NCBI RefSeq assembly: GCF_039710355.1
Contig: NZ_JBDKWZ010000018.1
Coordinates: 1-64,000 of the forward strand
Reading direction: 5' to 3'
Length of the DNA: 64,000 nt
Source: Rapidithrix thailandica
GTDB lineage: Bacteria; Bacteroidota; Bacteroidia; Cytophagales; Flammeovirgaceae
Shown: positions 1-8,158 of the stretch, piece by piece
Numbering within the stretch: position 1 is the first letter of the stretch
Layout: each line of letters begins with the position of its first letter
The notes under the pieces: model-generated
The model's database searches: none
The model's input: the letters and a program-made list of their open reading frames with translations, nothing else
What the model was told of the DNA's origin: nothing
Position numbers and translations under genes: made by a program

Positions 1-8
1 AGCGGTTG

Positions 9-38
9 CAAAAGTAGCAATCCCAACCAACTTTCCAA
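9..38 (-). promoter_or_regulatory. Strong Bacteroidota-type promoter reading out of the window
   Basis: On the minus strand a TTG (36-38) is followed after exactly 19 bases by TACTTTTG (9-16), a full match to the Bacteroidota sigma-A consensus TTG-N19-TAnnTTTG. An A-run that could act as an UP element lies just upstream (positions 52-60). The transcript would start at about position 1-4 and leave the window. Such a perfect promoter followed by CAACCGC resembles those in front of rRNA or tRNA operons in this phylum, but the gene itself is outside. Confidence 0.7.
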
Positions 39-697
39 ACCCCTATCCCATCTTTTTTTTAACCCATTACCTAACATACTGAATACAAAAACTTTATATA
101 CAAAACTTTTTTTGAATCGGATTTCAACACAAGAGAAAAGTCAGTGAAATGCGAAGCAAACATTTTTTAAAAAAGTTATGAAGTTCTTGAAAAAAGGAAG
201 TTTCACAAGCATTTTATCCGGCTTTCCACAAATGAAAGCGCATGATTTTTCTTAAAGAAAAATGTAAAACCTTAAAAAAACATCCCTTCTTTCCTAAATC
301 TCTTCCTTACTACACCTCTTCTATACTGTAGATGATAAAACCAAAACCGTATATATTCCATAATGCCTGTATCAAATGATCCTTTACATCGACCGGATTA
401 AAGACCGTACAGACCAAACAAAACTTGTTCTCATATTATAATACCTTTCCTAACCGGATAATACAGGCTTTCATACTTATCCCTATGTTATATAGCAAGA
501 CCTCACTCCTCTTACTATTTAAAGTATAATACAAAGCTTCCTGGCCACCTTAGACTCACCCTATACACCGTCATACCTTATAAGCAAGTGTAGGAAGCCT
601 TCAGACGAACCACCAAGCCCCTAGCTATTCATTCTATATAATGCACAGGCAAAGCATTTCCCGCCTTCAGGTTTGCGCCAAGACTTAGTTCAAGAAA
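39..697. other. AT-rich region without a recognisable gene
   Basis: No open frame here looks like a gene in either direction. The stretch separates the outward promoter at the left edge from the nrdA terminator. It is AT-rich and contains many short stop-dense segments, as expected for untranslated upstream DNA of a strongly expressed operon. Confidence 0.5.
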
Positions 698-733
698 AAA
701 GGCTTTGTACTGCAAAAGCAGTACAAAGCCTTT
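691..733 (-). terminator. Intrinsic terminator of nrdA
   Basis: A perfect 16-bp stem (698-713 with 718-733) encloses an AAAA loop. On the minus strand it ends in a run of T (complement of 695-700). It lies 26 bp past the nrdA stop codon. Confidence 0.9.
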
Positions 734-758
734 CATACTATAATACGTAAGAGAAGGA

Positions 759-3122
759 TTAACCGGAACAGGCAACGCAACCGTCCGGATCATCCAATGA
801 GCATTGCATATCGCTCATATTTTGCTCTTGAACCTCTTCCTTCACAGGGTTATTGAGCTTTTGGGTATCAACCGTAAACTTAATTGCATCAGCCGCAGCC
901 TTTGTTCTCAAGTAGTACATACCTGTCTTCAAGCCTTTTCTCCAAGCATAGAAGTGCATGGAAGTCAATTTACCGAAGTTGGCATCTTTCATAAAGATAT
1001 TCAAACTCTGGCTTTGACATATATATGCTCCCCGATCAGCAGCCATTTCAATAATTGCCTTTTGGCTAATTTCCCAGGCTGTCTTATACAGGTCTTTCAA
1101 ATTCTGTGGAATATCCATGCCTTGAACAGAACCATTCGCCGCAATCAACTCATTCTTCATGTCATCCGACCACAAACCTAATTCCACCAGTTCTCTCAAC
1201 AAATGCTTGTTCACAACAATAAACTCCCCTGACAATACCCTACGCGTATAGATATTGGAAGTATAAGGCTCAAAGCACTCTGTGTTTCCCAGAATCTGAG
1301 ATGTAGAAGCCGTAGGCATAGGGGCTAACAACAGAGAGTTGCGCACTCCGTGCTTCTTCACTTCTGCTTTTAAAGAATGCCAATCCCAACGTCCGGAGCT
1401 GGGCTCTACCCCCCACATATCAAACTGGAAGATACCTTTGGAAACCGGAGATCCTTTAAACGTCTCATAAGCACCTTCCACTGTTGCCAAGTCTTTGGAA
1501 GCTGTCATAGATGCGAAGTACATCGTTTCAAAGATCTCGCTGTTAAGCGCCTTGGCTTCTTCCGAATCAAATGGCATACGCAACAACATAAAAGCATCAG
1601 CCAACCCTTGCACTCCCAATCCGATCGGACGGTGACGGAGGTTAGAGTTTCTGGCTTCTTGCACCGGATAGTAATTGCGGTCAATGATTTTATTCAGGTT
1701 TTTGGTAACCACATACGTTACCTCATAAAGTTTTTGATGATCGAATTTGCCATCAATAACAAATTTAGGAAGAGAGAGTGAAGCCAGGTTACACACGGCC
1801 ACTTCATCCGGTGAAGTATACTCAATGATCTCCGTACATAAGTTACTGGATCTGATTGTTCCTAAATTCTTCTGATTGGATTTCTTATTGGCGGCATCCT
1901 TATACAACATATAAGGTGTACCGGTTTCGGTTTGTGCCTCGAGAACAGCAAACCAAAGCTCTTGCGCTTTCACTACTTTGCGCGCCCGGCCTTCCCGCTC
2001 ATATTTTTCATAGAGTTTTTCGAACTCCTCTCCATAAGTGTCTGCTAAGCCCGGAGCTTCATTCGGACAGAAAAGTGACCATTCTTCGTTCGCTTCAACA
2101 CGCTTCATAAACAAGTCCGGAGTCCACAGAGCGTAGAACAAGTCTCTGGCTCGCATTTCTTCCTTTCCATGGTTTTTTCTTAAATCCAAAAACTCAAACA
2201 CATCTGCATGCCATGGCTCCAGGTAGATGGCAAAAGCCCCTTTACGTTTACCCCCTCCTTGATCTACATAGCGGGCCGTATCGTTAAAGACTCTCAACAT
2301 CGGGATAATTCCGTTGGAAGTACCGTTGGTTCCTTTGATATAAGAACCGGTAGCCCGTACATTGTGAATGCTCAGACCAATTCCTCCGGCCGATTGAGAA
2401 ATCAACGCACATTGCTTCAACGAATCGTAAATTCCGGAAATACTGTCCTCTTTCATTGACAACAGGAAGCAAGAAGACATCTGAGGCTTGGGAGTACCCG
2501 AGTTAAACAAAGTAGGTGTTGCATGGGTAAACCACTTTTCGGAAAGCAAATTATAAGTTTCCAACACCGCATCTATATCGTGCATGTGGATACCAATCGC
2601 GACCCGCATAAACATATGTTGTGGCCTTTCCACAATTTTGCCATCGATACGTAACAAGTACGAACGCTCCAAGGTTTTGAAACCGAAGTAATCGAAATCA
2701 TAGTCGCGTTCATAATCTACAGCTTCATCCAACCTTGCGGCATTTTTCCGGATTACCTCATACGCTTCTTTGGAAATCATCGGAGAATGCTCATCGGTAA
2801 TAGGGTCGATAAAGCCATACAGTCTTTTCATCGTATTTGAAAAAGACTTACTGGTCACCTTATGTAAATTAGAGATGGCGATTCGCGCAGCGAGAATGGC
2901 ATAGTCCGGGTGCCGGGTGGTCAGTGAGGCAGCTGTTTCAGCGGCCAAGTGATCCAACTCTACGGTAGTAACTCCATCGTATAAACCTTCGATCACTTTT
3001 TTGGCAATATCAACCGGATCGATATACTTACGATTGAGCCCTTTACACAAGTTTTCAATCCGGGCTGTAATTTTATCGAATTTTACGCTTTCTCTGCGCC
3101 CATCGCGTTTGACTACTAGCAT
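759..3122 (-). CDS. nrdA: Class Ia ribonucleoside-diphosphate reductase, alpha subunit
   Basis: Large catalytic subunit (787 aa) that reduces ribonucleoside diphosphates to deoxyribonucleotides, working with the NrdB radical subunit. The N-terminus (VKRDGRRESVKFDKITARI) is an ATP-cone allosteric domain. Catalytic-domain signatures include SSCFLLSM, QSAGGIGL, FCPNEAPGL and NLCTEI. The C-terminal tail ends in CVAC, the thiol pair that re-reduces the active site. Length and motifs resemble the eukaryote-like NrdA group and no intein is present. ATG start. nrdB lies 1.7 kb upstream on the same strand with an acyltransferase gene between, so the two subunits are near neighbours but probably not a simple two-gene operon. 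Confidence 0.97.
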   Translation of the reverse strand: MLVVKRDGRRESVKFDKITARIENLCKGLNRKYIDPVDIAKKVIEGLYDGVTTVELDHLAAETAASLTTRHPDYAILAARIAISNLHKVTSKSFSNTMKRLYGFIDPITDEHSPMISKEAYEVIRKNAARLDEAVDYERDYDFDYFGFKTLERSYLLRIDGKIVERPQHMFMRVAIGIHMHDIDAVLETYNLLSEKWFTHATPTLFNSGTPKPQMSSCFLLSMKEDSISGIYDSLKQCALISQSAGGIGLSIHNVRATGSYIKGTNGTSNGIIPMLRVFNDTARYVDQGGGKRKGAFAIYLEPWHADVFEFLDLRKNHGKEEMRARDLFYALWTPDLFMKRVEANEEWSLFCPNEAPGLADTYGEEFEKLYEKYEREGRARKVVKAQELWFAVLEAQTETGTPYMLYKDAANKKSNQKNLGTIRSSNLCTEIIEYTSPDEVAVCNLASLSLPKFVIDGKFDHQKLYEVTYVVTKNLNKIIDRNYYPVQEARNSNLRHRPIGLGVQGLADAFMLLRMPFDSEEAKALNSEIFETMYFASMTASKDLATVEGAYETFKGSPVSKGIFQFDMWGVEPSSGRWDWHSLKAEVKKHGVRNSLLLAPMPTASTSQILGNTECFEPYTSNIYTRRVLSGEFIVVNKHLLRELVELGLWSDDMKNELIAANGSVQGMDIPQNLKDLYKTAWEISQKAIIEMAADRGAYICQSQSLNIFMKDANFGKLTSMHFYAWRKGLKTGMYYLRTKAAADAIKFTVDTQKLNNPVKEEVQEQNMSDMQCSLDDPDGCVACSG

Positions 3123-3666
3123 ATTTTTTTAGACCTTTTTTAGATAACTGACAATATAATAGTGAGCACTCACCGGTAAAAAGTAAGCGTTGGTTAATAG
3201 CTATACACTTAGTTAAAATGTTAATTAGAATAGTACAATAGGCGAGTGGCCCTGTATGAACATGTTTTTTAAAACTAAAGAAAATCAATCAAAAATCTAA
3301 GCCTTTGGAAAAGTTTCCGGGCTCCTGACTAAGAAATCTATTTGAAGGAATTTATATGGGGCAAGCGCCCTTATTTTTCCTGGGAAATTGGCTGCAAAGA
3401 TGGGACAATTCTGGAAAAAAAGAAGAAGATTTTTTGTTAAAAAATACTAGCGGGAAGATAAAAGGAATGAAAGCCCACTTAGCGGGCTTTTTAGGGTATT
3501 TTTATTTTTTTGATTTTGGAAAATTTCTTCGCGGCCAAAGATACCCGCCTCCTCTTTGCTGATCTTTTCACCCAAATGTTGCTGCCGGCATCAAAGGTTT
3601 GCCCTTGCTTCTGATTGTACGATACGCCATCCGGTAAACCGTAGCAAAAAGAACCAACAAGCATTC
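3123..3666. other. Intergenic region between acyltransferase and nrdA
   Basis: No supported gene. It holds the nrdA upstream region, with an imperfect palindrome at 3151-3165 that resembles an AT-rich NrdR box, and one hairpin near 3470. A short plus-strand open frame at 3356-3562 has low-complexity composition and no recognisable features. Confidence 0.5.
3470..3492. terminator. Short hairpin, possible terminator
   Basis: A 7-bp stem AAAGCCC/GGGCTTT (3470-3476 with 3484-3490) is followed by T residues on the plus strand and by a weaker T tract on the minus strand. It could end the acyltransferase transcript, which comes from the right. Confidence 0.4.
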
Positions 3667-4464
3667 CTACGCCTCCGATTGCTTTGTAGCCGGGTCTTGC
3701 TCGATCGCTCCCCGGATTTTCGACATAATCTCATCCACCGATTCATCCCCGCTAAAAACCATCGGTGCTTTGAATTTTACACTAAGAATTGTTCCTCTTT
3801 TCTTAAAAAACAGCCCTTTCTTGTCAAAAGCCCTACGAAAACCATCAATTACCACAGGGACTACCAAAGGTTGAAATTCTTTAATCAAATGGGCCGTTCC
3901 TTTACGCACCGGAGCAAAGGGACTAGTCGTACCTTGTGGGAAATTGACCACCCAACCGTGCTCCAAGGCTTTTTTGATTTTTCTAGGAGCGGAGGTGTCT
4001 GCCCCACGTTGAACGTTTTCCCCTCTGGAACGCCATGAGCGCCTTACGGTAACCGCTCCGGCATAGGAGAAAATTTTAGGTAACAAACCACTCTCTTTCA
4101 TGGTTTCTTCCGCAGCTACATAATAGGTATTCACCCGGGGGATTAACATGTATACGGGCAAATTAATAGAGTTGCGGAAGCGCCATTTCACACTACAGAA
4201 AATATGGTATAACGCAATAACGTCCGCGTAATATGTCTGATGATTGGAAATAAACATCACATTGCTCCGCGGCAAGTCCTTGAGATATTCCGTCCCTTCT
4301 ATTTTAAGTTTATTGACAATATTCAGCCGGCCATAAGTAACCGTGGCCAAAAAGCTGATCAACAAGCGCTTCAAAATAAGGATGTTCCCAAAGGGATCCT
4401 TTTTGATTAATTGTAGCTTGTTATCCTTTTTTTTCTTTTCTGCTTCTTTTATTGATTTCTCCAT
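3667..4464 (-). CDS. 1-acyl-sn-glycerol-3-phosphate acyltransferase family protein (PlsC-like)
   Basis: Predicted membrane-associated acyltransferase (265 aa) of glycerophospholipid or aminolipid synthesis. The acceptor motif reads SNHQTYYAD, so His and Asp are five residues apart instead of the usual four; this form appears typical of a Bacteroidota subfamily. The second motif is FPQGTTSP, equivalent to the FPEGTRS block. The N-terminus is rich in Lys and Glu. The frame is open further upstream only through a GTG codon at 4575, so the ATG at 4464 (MEKSIKEAEKKKK) is preferred. It lies between nrdB and nrdA on the same strand. Acyl acceptor and donor cannot be told from sequence. Confidence 0.85.
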   Translation of the reverse strand: MEKSIKEAEKKKKDNKLQLIKKDPFGNILILKRLLISFLATVTYGRLNIVNKLKIEGTEYLKDLPRSNVMFISNHQTYYADVIALYHIFCSVKWRFRNSINLPVYMLIPRVNTYYVAAEETMKESGLLPKIFSYAGAVTVRRSWRSRGENVQRGADTSAPRKIKKALEHGWVVNFPQGTTSPFAPVRKGTAHLIKEFQPLVVPVVIDGFRRAFDKKGLFFKKRGTILSVKFKAPMVFSGDESVDEIMSKIRGAIEQDPATKQSEA

Positions 4465-4802
4465 TCTTCTACTTGGTTTACCGAACGGATTCCAGCTATA
4501 TATTTGGTTGTCATGGCTGGAGACAGTAAAATATTTGCCTACCTTATCTTTTTTGCCAAAGACAGGAAACAACACTCAATATTCTGCATTATTTGGCAAA
4601 TAAAAAAGCATTTGTTTCTAATCTCGAAACAAATGCCCGGGCAGAATAATTTGATTTCAGTTCGAAGCCTGATCACACGGCATCATAGCATTATACCATC
4701 CGGAGAACTCGAATTTACGCAAAAAAAGCCTTCCGGGATATGTATTTCTAACTACTCTCATGATCTGTACCACAAATTATCAGTGCTACGAACGCTTAAC
4801 GT
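4465..4802. other. nrdB 3' region
   Basis: No gene recognised. It contains the nrdB terminator hairpin at 4602-4636, about 170 bp past the nrdB stop codon. The segment between stop and hairpin has no supported open frame. Confidence 0.5.
4602..4636 (-). terminator. Intrinsic terminator of nrdB
   Basis: A perfect 11-bp stem GCATTTGTTTC/GAAACAAATGC (4608-4618 with 4626-4636) has a 7-base loop, followed on the minus strand by six T residues. Confidence 0.85.
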
Positions 4803-5786
4803 CTAAAAGTCTTCGTCCAACGTAAACTTGGGCTTTTCTTTTTCCTTATTCATCACCCCAGCCTTTTGATAATCAGACACTCGCTTTTCAAAGAAATTGG
4901 TTTTTCCTTGCAAGGAGATCATTTCCATAAAGTCAAAAGGATTGGTAGAATTATAAATCTTAGCGCATCCTAAAGAGACCAACAGACGGTCCGCCACAAA
5001 TTCAATGTATTGGCACATCAGGTCTGAATTCATTCCGATCAATTTTACCGGCAAGGCATCCACGACAAACTCTTTTTCAATCGCTACGGCATCTTTGATG
5101 ATTTTCACGATGGTTTCTTCCGGCAGCTTGTTCACAACATGTTGTGTATAAAGCAGGCAGGCAAAATCACAGTGCAAACCTTCGTCTCTGGAGATCAACT
5201 CGTTTGAAAAGCTCAAACCGGGCATCAAACCTCTCTTTTTCAACCAGAAAATCGAACAGAAACTTCCGGAGAAGAAAATCCCTTCCACTGCAGCAAATGC
5301 CACCAAACGCTCGGCAAAAGACCCTTCATCGATCCAACGCAAAGCCCAGTCGGCTTTTTTCTTCACACAATCCATCGTTTCGATGGCATGAAACAAATAG
5401 TCTTTTTCCTTTGAGTCTTTTATATAGGTATCGATCAACAGCGAATAGGTCTCTGAGTGGATATTCTCAATCGCAATCTGGAAACCATAAAAGAACTTCG
5501 CTTCGGTATACTGCACTTCCGATACAAAGTTTTCGGCCAGGTTTTCGTTCACGATTCCATCACTGGCAGCAAAAAAGGCCAGTACGTGTGAGACGAAATG
5601 CCGCTCGCCATCTGTCAACTTTTCCCAGTCTTTCAAGTCAGCCGACAGGTCAATTTCTTCCGCAGTCCAAAAGCTGGCTTCTGCTTTTTTATAGAAATCC
5701 CAAATATCATGATGCTCAATTGGGAAGAGGACAAAACGATCCTTATTCTCCTTTAATATCGGTTCTTCCATTGTGTTTGCTCCCAT
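4803..5786 (-). CDS. nrdB: Class Ia ribonucleoside-diphosphate reductase, beta subunit
   Basis: Small subunit (327 aa) carrying the di-iron centre and tyrosyl radical for NrdA. Helices with the iron ligands are visible: DWEKLTDGERHFVSHVLAFF, the segment FFYGFQIAIENIHSETYS with the likely radical tyrosine in FYGFQ, and ISRDEGLHCDF. The tail FTLDEDF is nearly identical to the eukaryotic R2 tail that docks onto R1. The sequence is closer to eukaryotic R2 than to E. coli NrdB, matching the type of NrdA found here. ATG at 5786; a second ATG lies five codons in. An AT-rich partial palindrome at 5803-5819 resembles one in front of nrdA. Confidence 0.97.
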   Translation of the reverse strand: MGANTMEEPILKENKDRFVLFPIEHHDIWDFYKKAEASFWTAEEIDLSADLKDWEKLTDGERHFVSHVLAFFAASDGIVNENLAENFVSEVQYTEAKFFYGFQIAIENIHSETYSLLIDTYIKDSKEKDYLFHAIETMDCVKKKADWALRWIDEGSFAERLVAFAAVEGIFFSGSFCSIFWLKKRGLMPGLSFSNELISRDEGLHCDFACLLYTQHVVNKLPEETIVKIIKDAVAIEKEFVVDALPVKLIGMNSDLMCQYIEFVADRLLVSLGCAKIYNSTNPFDFMEMISLQGKTNFFEKRVSDYQKAGVMNKEKEKPKFTLDEDF

Positions 5787-6241
5787 TATGATAGCTTTAC
5801 AAAGTGAATATATAGATGATAAGGCTAATGCTTACAGTCTAATAATAAAAATGAATGATGATTTGATTGTTTTTTTACCTTGTCTTAGGCCAAACAAATA
5901 TCACAAAATAAAAAGAGAATAGAAAGTGATGAAAATCAACTCTGCCTCTTACAGGTTGATTATGAAATATTTATACTTTAAAAAAATCTTCCGTGTAGCA
6001 ACTCCCTCCCAAAGCATAAATTCAACCACAAGAGCATCTTTAATAGCCCTCAGTAAGTTGTTTTACAAAACATCTTTCGGGTTTCTTCCGGCCAACCTCA
6101 AAAAAGAGCAGGTATATTTTTTTGATTTCCTTTCTTCTTCCATAACTTAGTCGGTTCATTCGCAACAACCGGCAAAAAACTGCCTATTTTCCTTTCTGAA
6201 TTTTTACTTGTGAAAAAAATATGGAAATTTCTCGTAAGTTG
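5787..6241. other. Intergenic region between divergent nrdB and rplU
   Basis: No supported gene. One plus-strand open frame (5926-6150) shows no family resemblance. The region carries the nrdB upstream sequences on the left and leads into the rplU promoter on the right. Confidence 0.5.
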
Positions 6242-6272
6242 TTGTGAATATTCCTTTTAAATAATATTTTTG
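6242..6272 (+). promoter_or_regulatory. rplU-rpmA promoter
   Basis: TTG (6242-6244), a 20-base spacer and TATTTTTG (6265-6272) match the Bacteroidota promoter consensus. The element lies 27 bp before the rplU start codon. Confidence 0.8.
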
Positions 6273-6299
6273 CAGCCATTTCTAAAATAGAATAAGACA

Positions 6300-6608
6300 A
6301 TGTACGCAATAGTAGAAATCGCAGGTCAACAATTCAAAGTAGAGAAGGATAAATACATTTATACCCACCGTCTTGACAAAGATGCAGGGGATAATGTTGA
6401 GTTTGACAAAGTTTTGTTGGTAGAAAATGCCGGGGATGTACAAGTAGGTAGTCCTCTCGTGGCAGGTGCTAGTGTGAAAGCAAAGGTACTTGAGCATGTG
6501 AAAGGCGACAAGGTAATTGTATTCAAGAAGAAAAGAAGAAAAGGATACAAGAAGTCCAACGGTCACAGACAACAATTTACTAAGGTTTTAATCGAAGGAA
6601 TTTCATAA
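6300..6608 (+). CDS. rplU: 50S ribosomal protein L21
   Basis: Ribosomal protein L21 (102 aa), a 23S rRNA-binding component of the large subunit. The start MYAIVEIAGQQFKVEKDKYI and the basic segment KKKRRKGYKKSNGHRQQFT are diagnostic. First gene of the rplU-rpmA operon, 13 bp upstream of rpmA, driven by the promoter at 6242-6272. Confidence 0.98.
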   Translation: MYAIVEIAGQQFKVEKDKYIYTHRLDKDAGDNVEFDKVLLVENAGDVQVGSPLVAGASVKAKVLEHVKGDKVIVFKKKRRKGYKKSNGHRQQFTKVLIEGIS

Positions 6609-6621
6609 ACTACTAAAAATT

Positions 6622-6882
6622 ATGGCACATAAGAAAGGAGCTGGTAGTTCGAGAAACGGTCGTGAATCGGAAAGTAAACGATTAGGTGTAAAGATCTATG
6701 GTGGCCAAGAGGCCGTAGCCGGCAACATCATCGTAAGACAAAGAGGTACACAACATCACGCAGGAAACAATGTAGGGATCGGTAAAGATCACACTTTGTT
6801 TGCCTTGATCGATGGCACTGTTGAATTCAGAAAAGGATATAAGAAGAGATCTTATGTTCATGTGGTTCCTACTGCAGAATAA
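6622..6882 (+). CDS. rpmA: 50S ribosomal protein L27
   Basis: Ribosomal protein L27 (86 aa); its N-terminal tail reaches the peptidyl-transferase centre. The sequence MAHKKGAGSSRNGRESESKR followed by LGVKIYGGQ is family-specific. There is no cleavable N-terminal extension of the Firmicutes type, since the protein begins directly with MAHKKG. Co-transcribed with rplU; a hairpin terminator follows. The GTPase gene obg, often next in other phyla, is absent here. Confidence 0.98.
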   Translation: MAHKKGAGSSRNGRESESKRLGVKIYGGQEAVAGNIIVRQRGTQHHAGNNVGIGKDHTLFALIDGTVEFRKGYKKRSYVHVVPTAE

Positions 6883-6916
6883 TAAGACTTAGGAAGTATA
6901 CTATTTTTGATACATA

Positions 6917-6948
6917 AAACCCAAGTGTTCCAAGGAATGCTTGGGTTT
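6917..6948 (+). terminator. Terminator of rplU-rpmA
   Basis: A 15-bp stem with two G-T pairs (6917-6931 with 6934-6948) and a 2-base centre lies 34 bp after the rpmA stop, with T-rich sequence following. Confidence 0.8.
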
Positions 6949-7121
6949 ATTGTTTTCTATGATTTTGTATGGGAAAGACAGTGTTAAAAACCTCTTGGCC
7001 TGGACTGTATAAGGGCACATTTATACACTCTTCCAAACACAATTAAAGAAGGCCCTATCGCAAAATGAAGAGGCCGTATACAATACCCCTGTGAGGTGTT
7101 GCTTTCCTTACTTCTTCCGAT

Positions 7122-7153
7122 TTGTGTAATACTTACATCTGTACCTATCTTTG
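7122..7153 (+). promoter_or_regulatory. nrtR promoter, possibly giving a leaderless mRNA
   Basis: TTG (7122-7124), a 21-base spacer and TATCTTTG (7146-7153) match the consensus. Only four bases separate the -7 element from the ATG at 7158, so transcription would begin at or next to the start codon. Confidence 0.65.
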
Positions 7154-7157
7154 CCCT

Positions 7158-7844
7158 ATGCCAACCGCTCAAAACATAAAAGTAGCTGTAGATGCCGTAG
7201 TCTTTGGGTACACCTCCAAAGAAGGTTTGTCTGTATTACTGATCAAACGGAAGATCGAACCGTTCAAAGGTTCCTGGGCCTTACCGGGCGGACTGGTAAA
7301 AAACGAGGAATCGTTGGAAACAGCGGTAGAAAGAGAGTTGCAAGAGGAAACCGGCGTTTCGATCAACTACCTGGAACAATTGTATAGCTTTGGTCAACCG
7401 GCCCGTGACCCGCGCAACCGGGTGATTTCCATTACCTACTATGGCTTGGTGCGCCCTGATGCTTTTGAAGTACATGCCAGTACCGATGCCAGCGATGTGG
7501 CTTGGTTTAATGTAAAAAAACTTCCGGGGCTGGCCTTTGATCACCAACAAATTCTGAACGTAGCCATCCAGCGGCTGAAAGGAAAGATCGTTTACGAACC
7601 TATTGGTTTTGAATTGTTGGATGAAAAGTTTCCTTTTTCCGAACTGGAGAAACTCTATTCTACGGTATTAGACCGCCCGGTTGACCGTAGAAATTTCAAA
7701 AAGAAAATCCTCAAATTCGGTTTTTTGGAAGAAACTTCCGAAAAGCAGATTCTTTCCGGTGCAGGCCGCCCCGGTAACCTGTTTAAATTCAATGAAGAAA
7801 AATACTTTCAATTAAAGAAAGAGGGGATTAATTTTGAAATTTAA
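7158..7844 (+). CDS. nrtR: NrtR-type Nudix transcriptional regulator of NAD metabolism
   Basis: 228-aa protein with an N-terminal Nudix domain (residues about 8-140) and a C-terminal winged helix (about 155-228), the layout of NrtR regulators that sense ADP-ribose-type ligands and repress NAD synthesis genes. The Nudix box at residues 45-67 (GLVKNEESLETAVERELQEE, then TG) is a full consensus match, unlike many NrtR proteins where it has decayed, so hydrolase activity may be retained. The wing has the typical basic RRNFKKKILKFGFLEE. The ATG at 7158 is chosen because the upstream in-frame TTG at 7122 is the promoter -33 element. The gene directly precedes the NAD-salvage operon it probably controls. 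Confidence 0.85.
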   Translation: MPTAQNIKVAVDAVVFGYTSKEGLSVLLIKRKIEPFKGSWALPGGLVKNEESLETAVERELQEETGVSINYLEQLYSFGQPARDPRNRVISITYYGLVRPDAFEVHASTDASDVAWFNVKKLPGLAFDHQQILNVAIQRLKGKIVYEPIGFELLDEKFPFSELEKLYSTVLDRPVDRRNFKKKILKFGFLEETSEKQILSGAGRPGNLFKFNEEKYFQLKKEGINFEI

Positions 7845-8097
7845 AGACATTCATATCCCTGCTGCCTCACTTCTCTCCACCCTTATCTAATTTGACGATA
7901 CAAAAACACCTATCACAAACACCCTTGCCATTTATAGTTTCCATCGTGAGCTAGATGCTTTACTCCCAAAAGAGCAAACTTATCCTTCCCTTCTGACAAC
8001 TGTATTTTTTTCAAAAAAAATATTTTAATCAAACAACTGATTTTCAAATAATTAAAATTTACTCGAAAATATTTACGTAATTTTTACACAAATTATT
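7845..8097. other. Upstream region of the NAD-salvage operon
   Basis: No gene. It is very AT-rich from about 8000 and runs into tandem 25-27 bp repeats (8076-8100 and 8101-8127), both beginning CGTAATT, that overlap the nadM promoter. Confidence 0.5.
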
Positions 8098-8127
8098 TTG
8101 CGTAATTAAAACACATATTTATATTTG
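8098..8127 (+). promoter_or_regulatory. Promoter of the nadM-nadV operon
   Basis: TTG (8098-8100), exactly 19 bases, then TATATTTG (8120-8127): an ideal Bacteroidota promoter, 31 bp before the nadM start codon. Confidence 0.85.
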
Positions 8128-8130
8128 TGT
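8111..8130. promoter_or_regulatory. Candidate NrtR operator overlapping the promoter
   Basis: ACACATATTTATATTTGTGT is an imperfect 20-bp palindrome with perfect ACACA/TGTGT ends, and it covers the -7 element. A repressor bound here would block RNA polymerase. The position, between nrtR and the NAD genes, makes NrtR the natural candidate; this is inference. Confidence 0.5.
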
Positions 8131-8158
8131 CATTGAAACGCAAATAAATTTTACCGAT

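Noticed and set aside
3356..3562. 68-residue plus-strand frame between nrdA and the acyltransferase
   Set aside because: Low complexity, no signal peptide or family pattern, overlaps a hairpin.
5144..5791. 215-residue plus-strand frame
   Set aside because: Antisense to nrdB, Ser/Arg-rich shadow composition; nrdB is certain.
5926..6150. 74-residue frame upstream of rplU
   Set aside because: No conserved features; lies in AT-rich upstream DNA just before the rplU promoter.
8098..8130. Reading the palindrome over the nadM promoter as a terminator for nrtR
   Set aside because: It is AT-only in its core, has no T-run and coincides with an ideal promoter; an operator is more likely.
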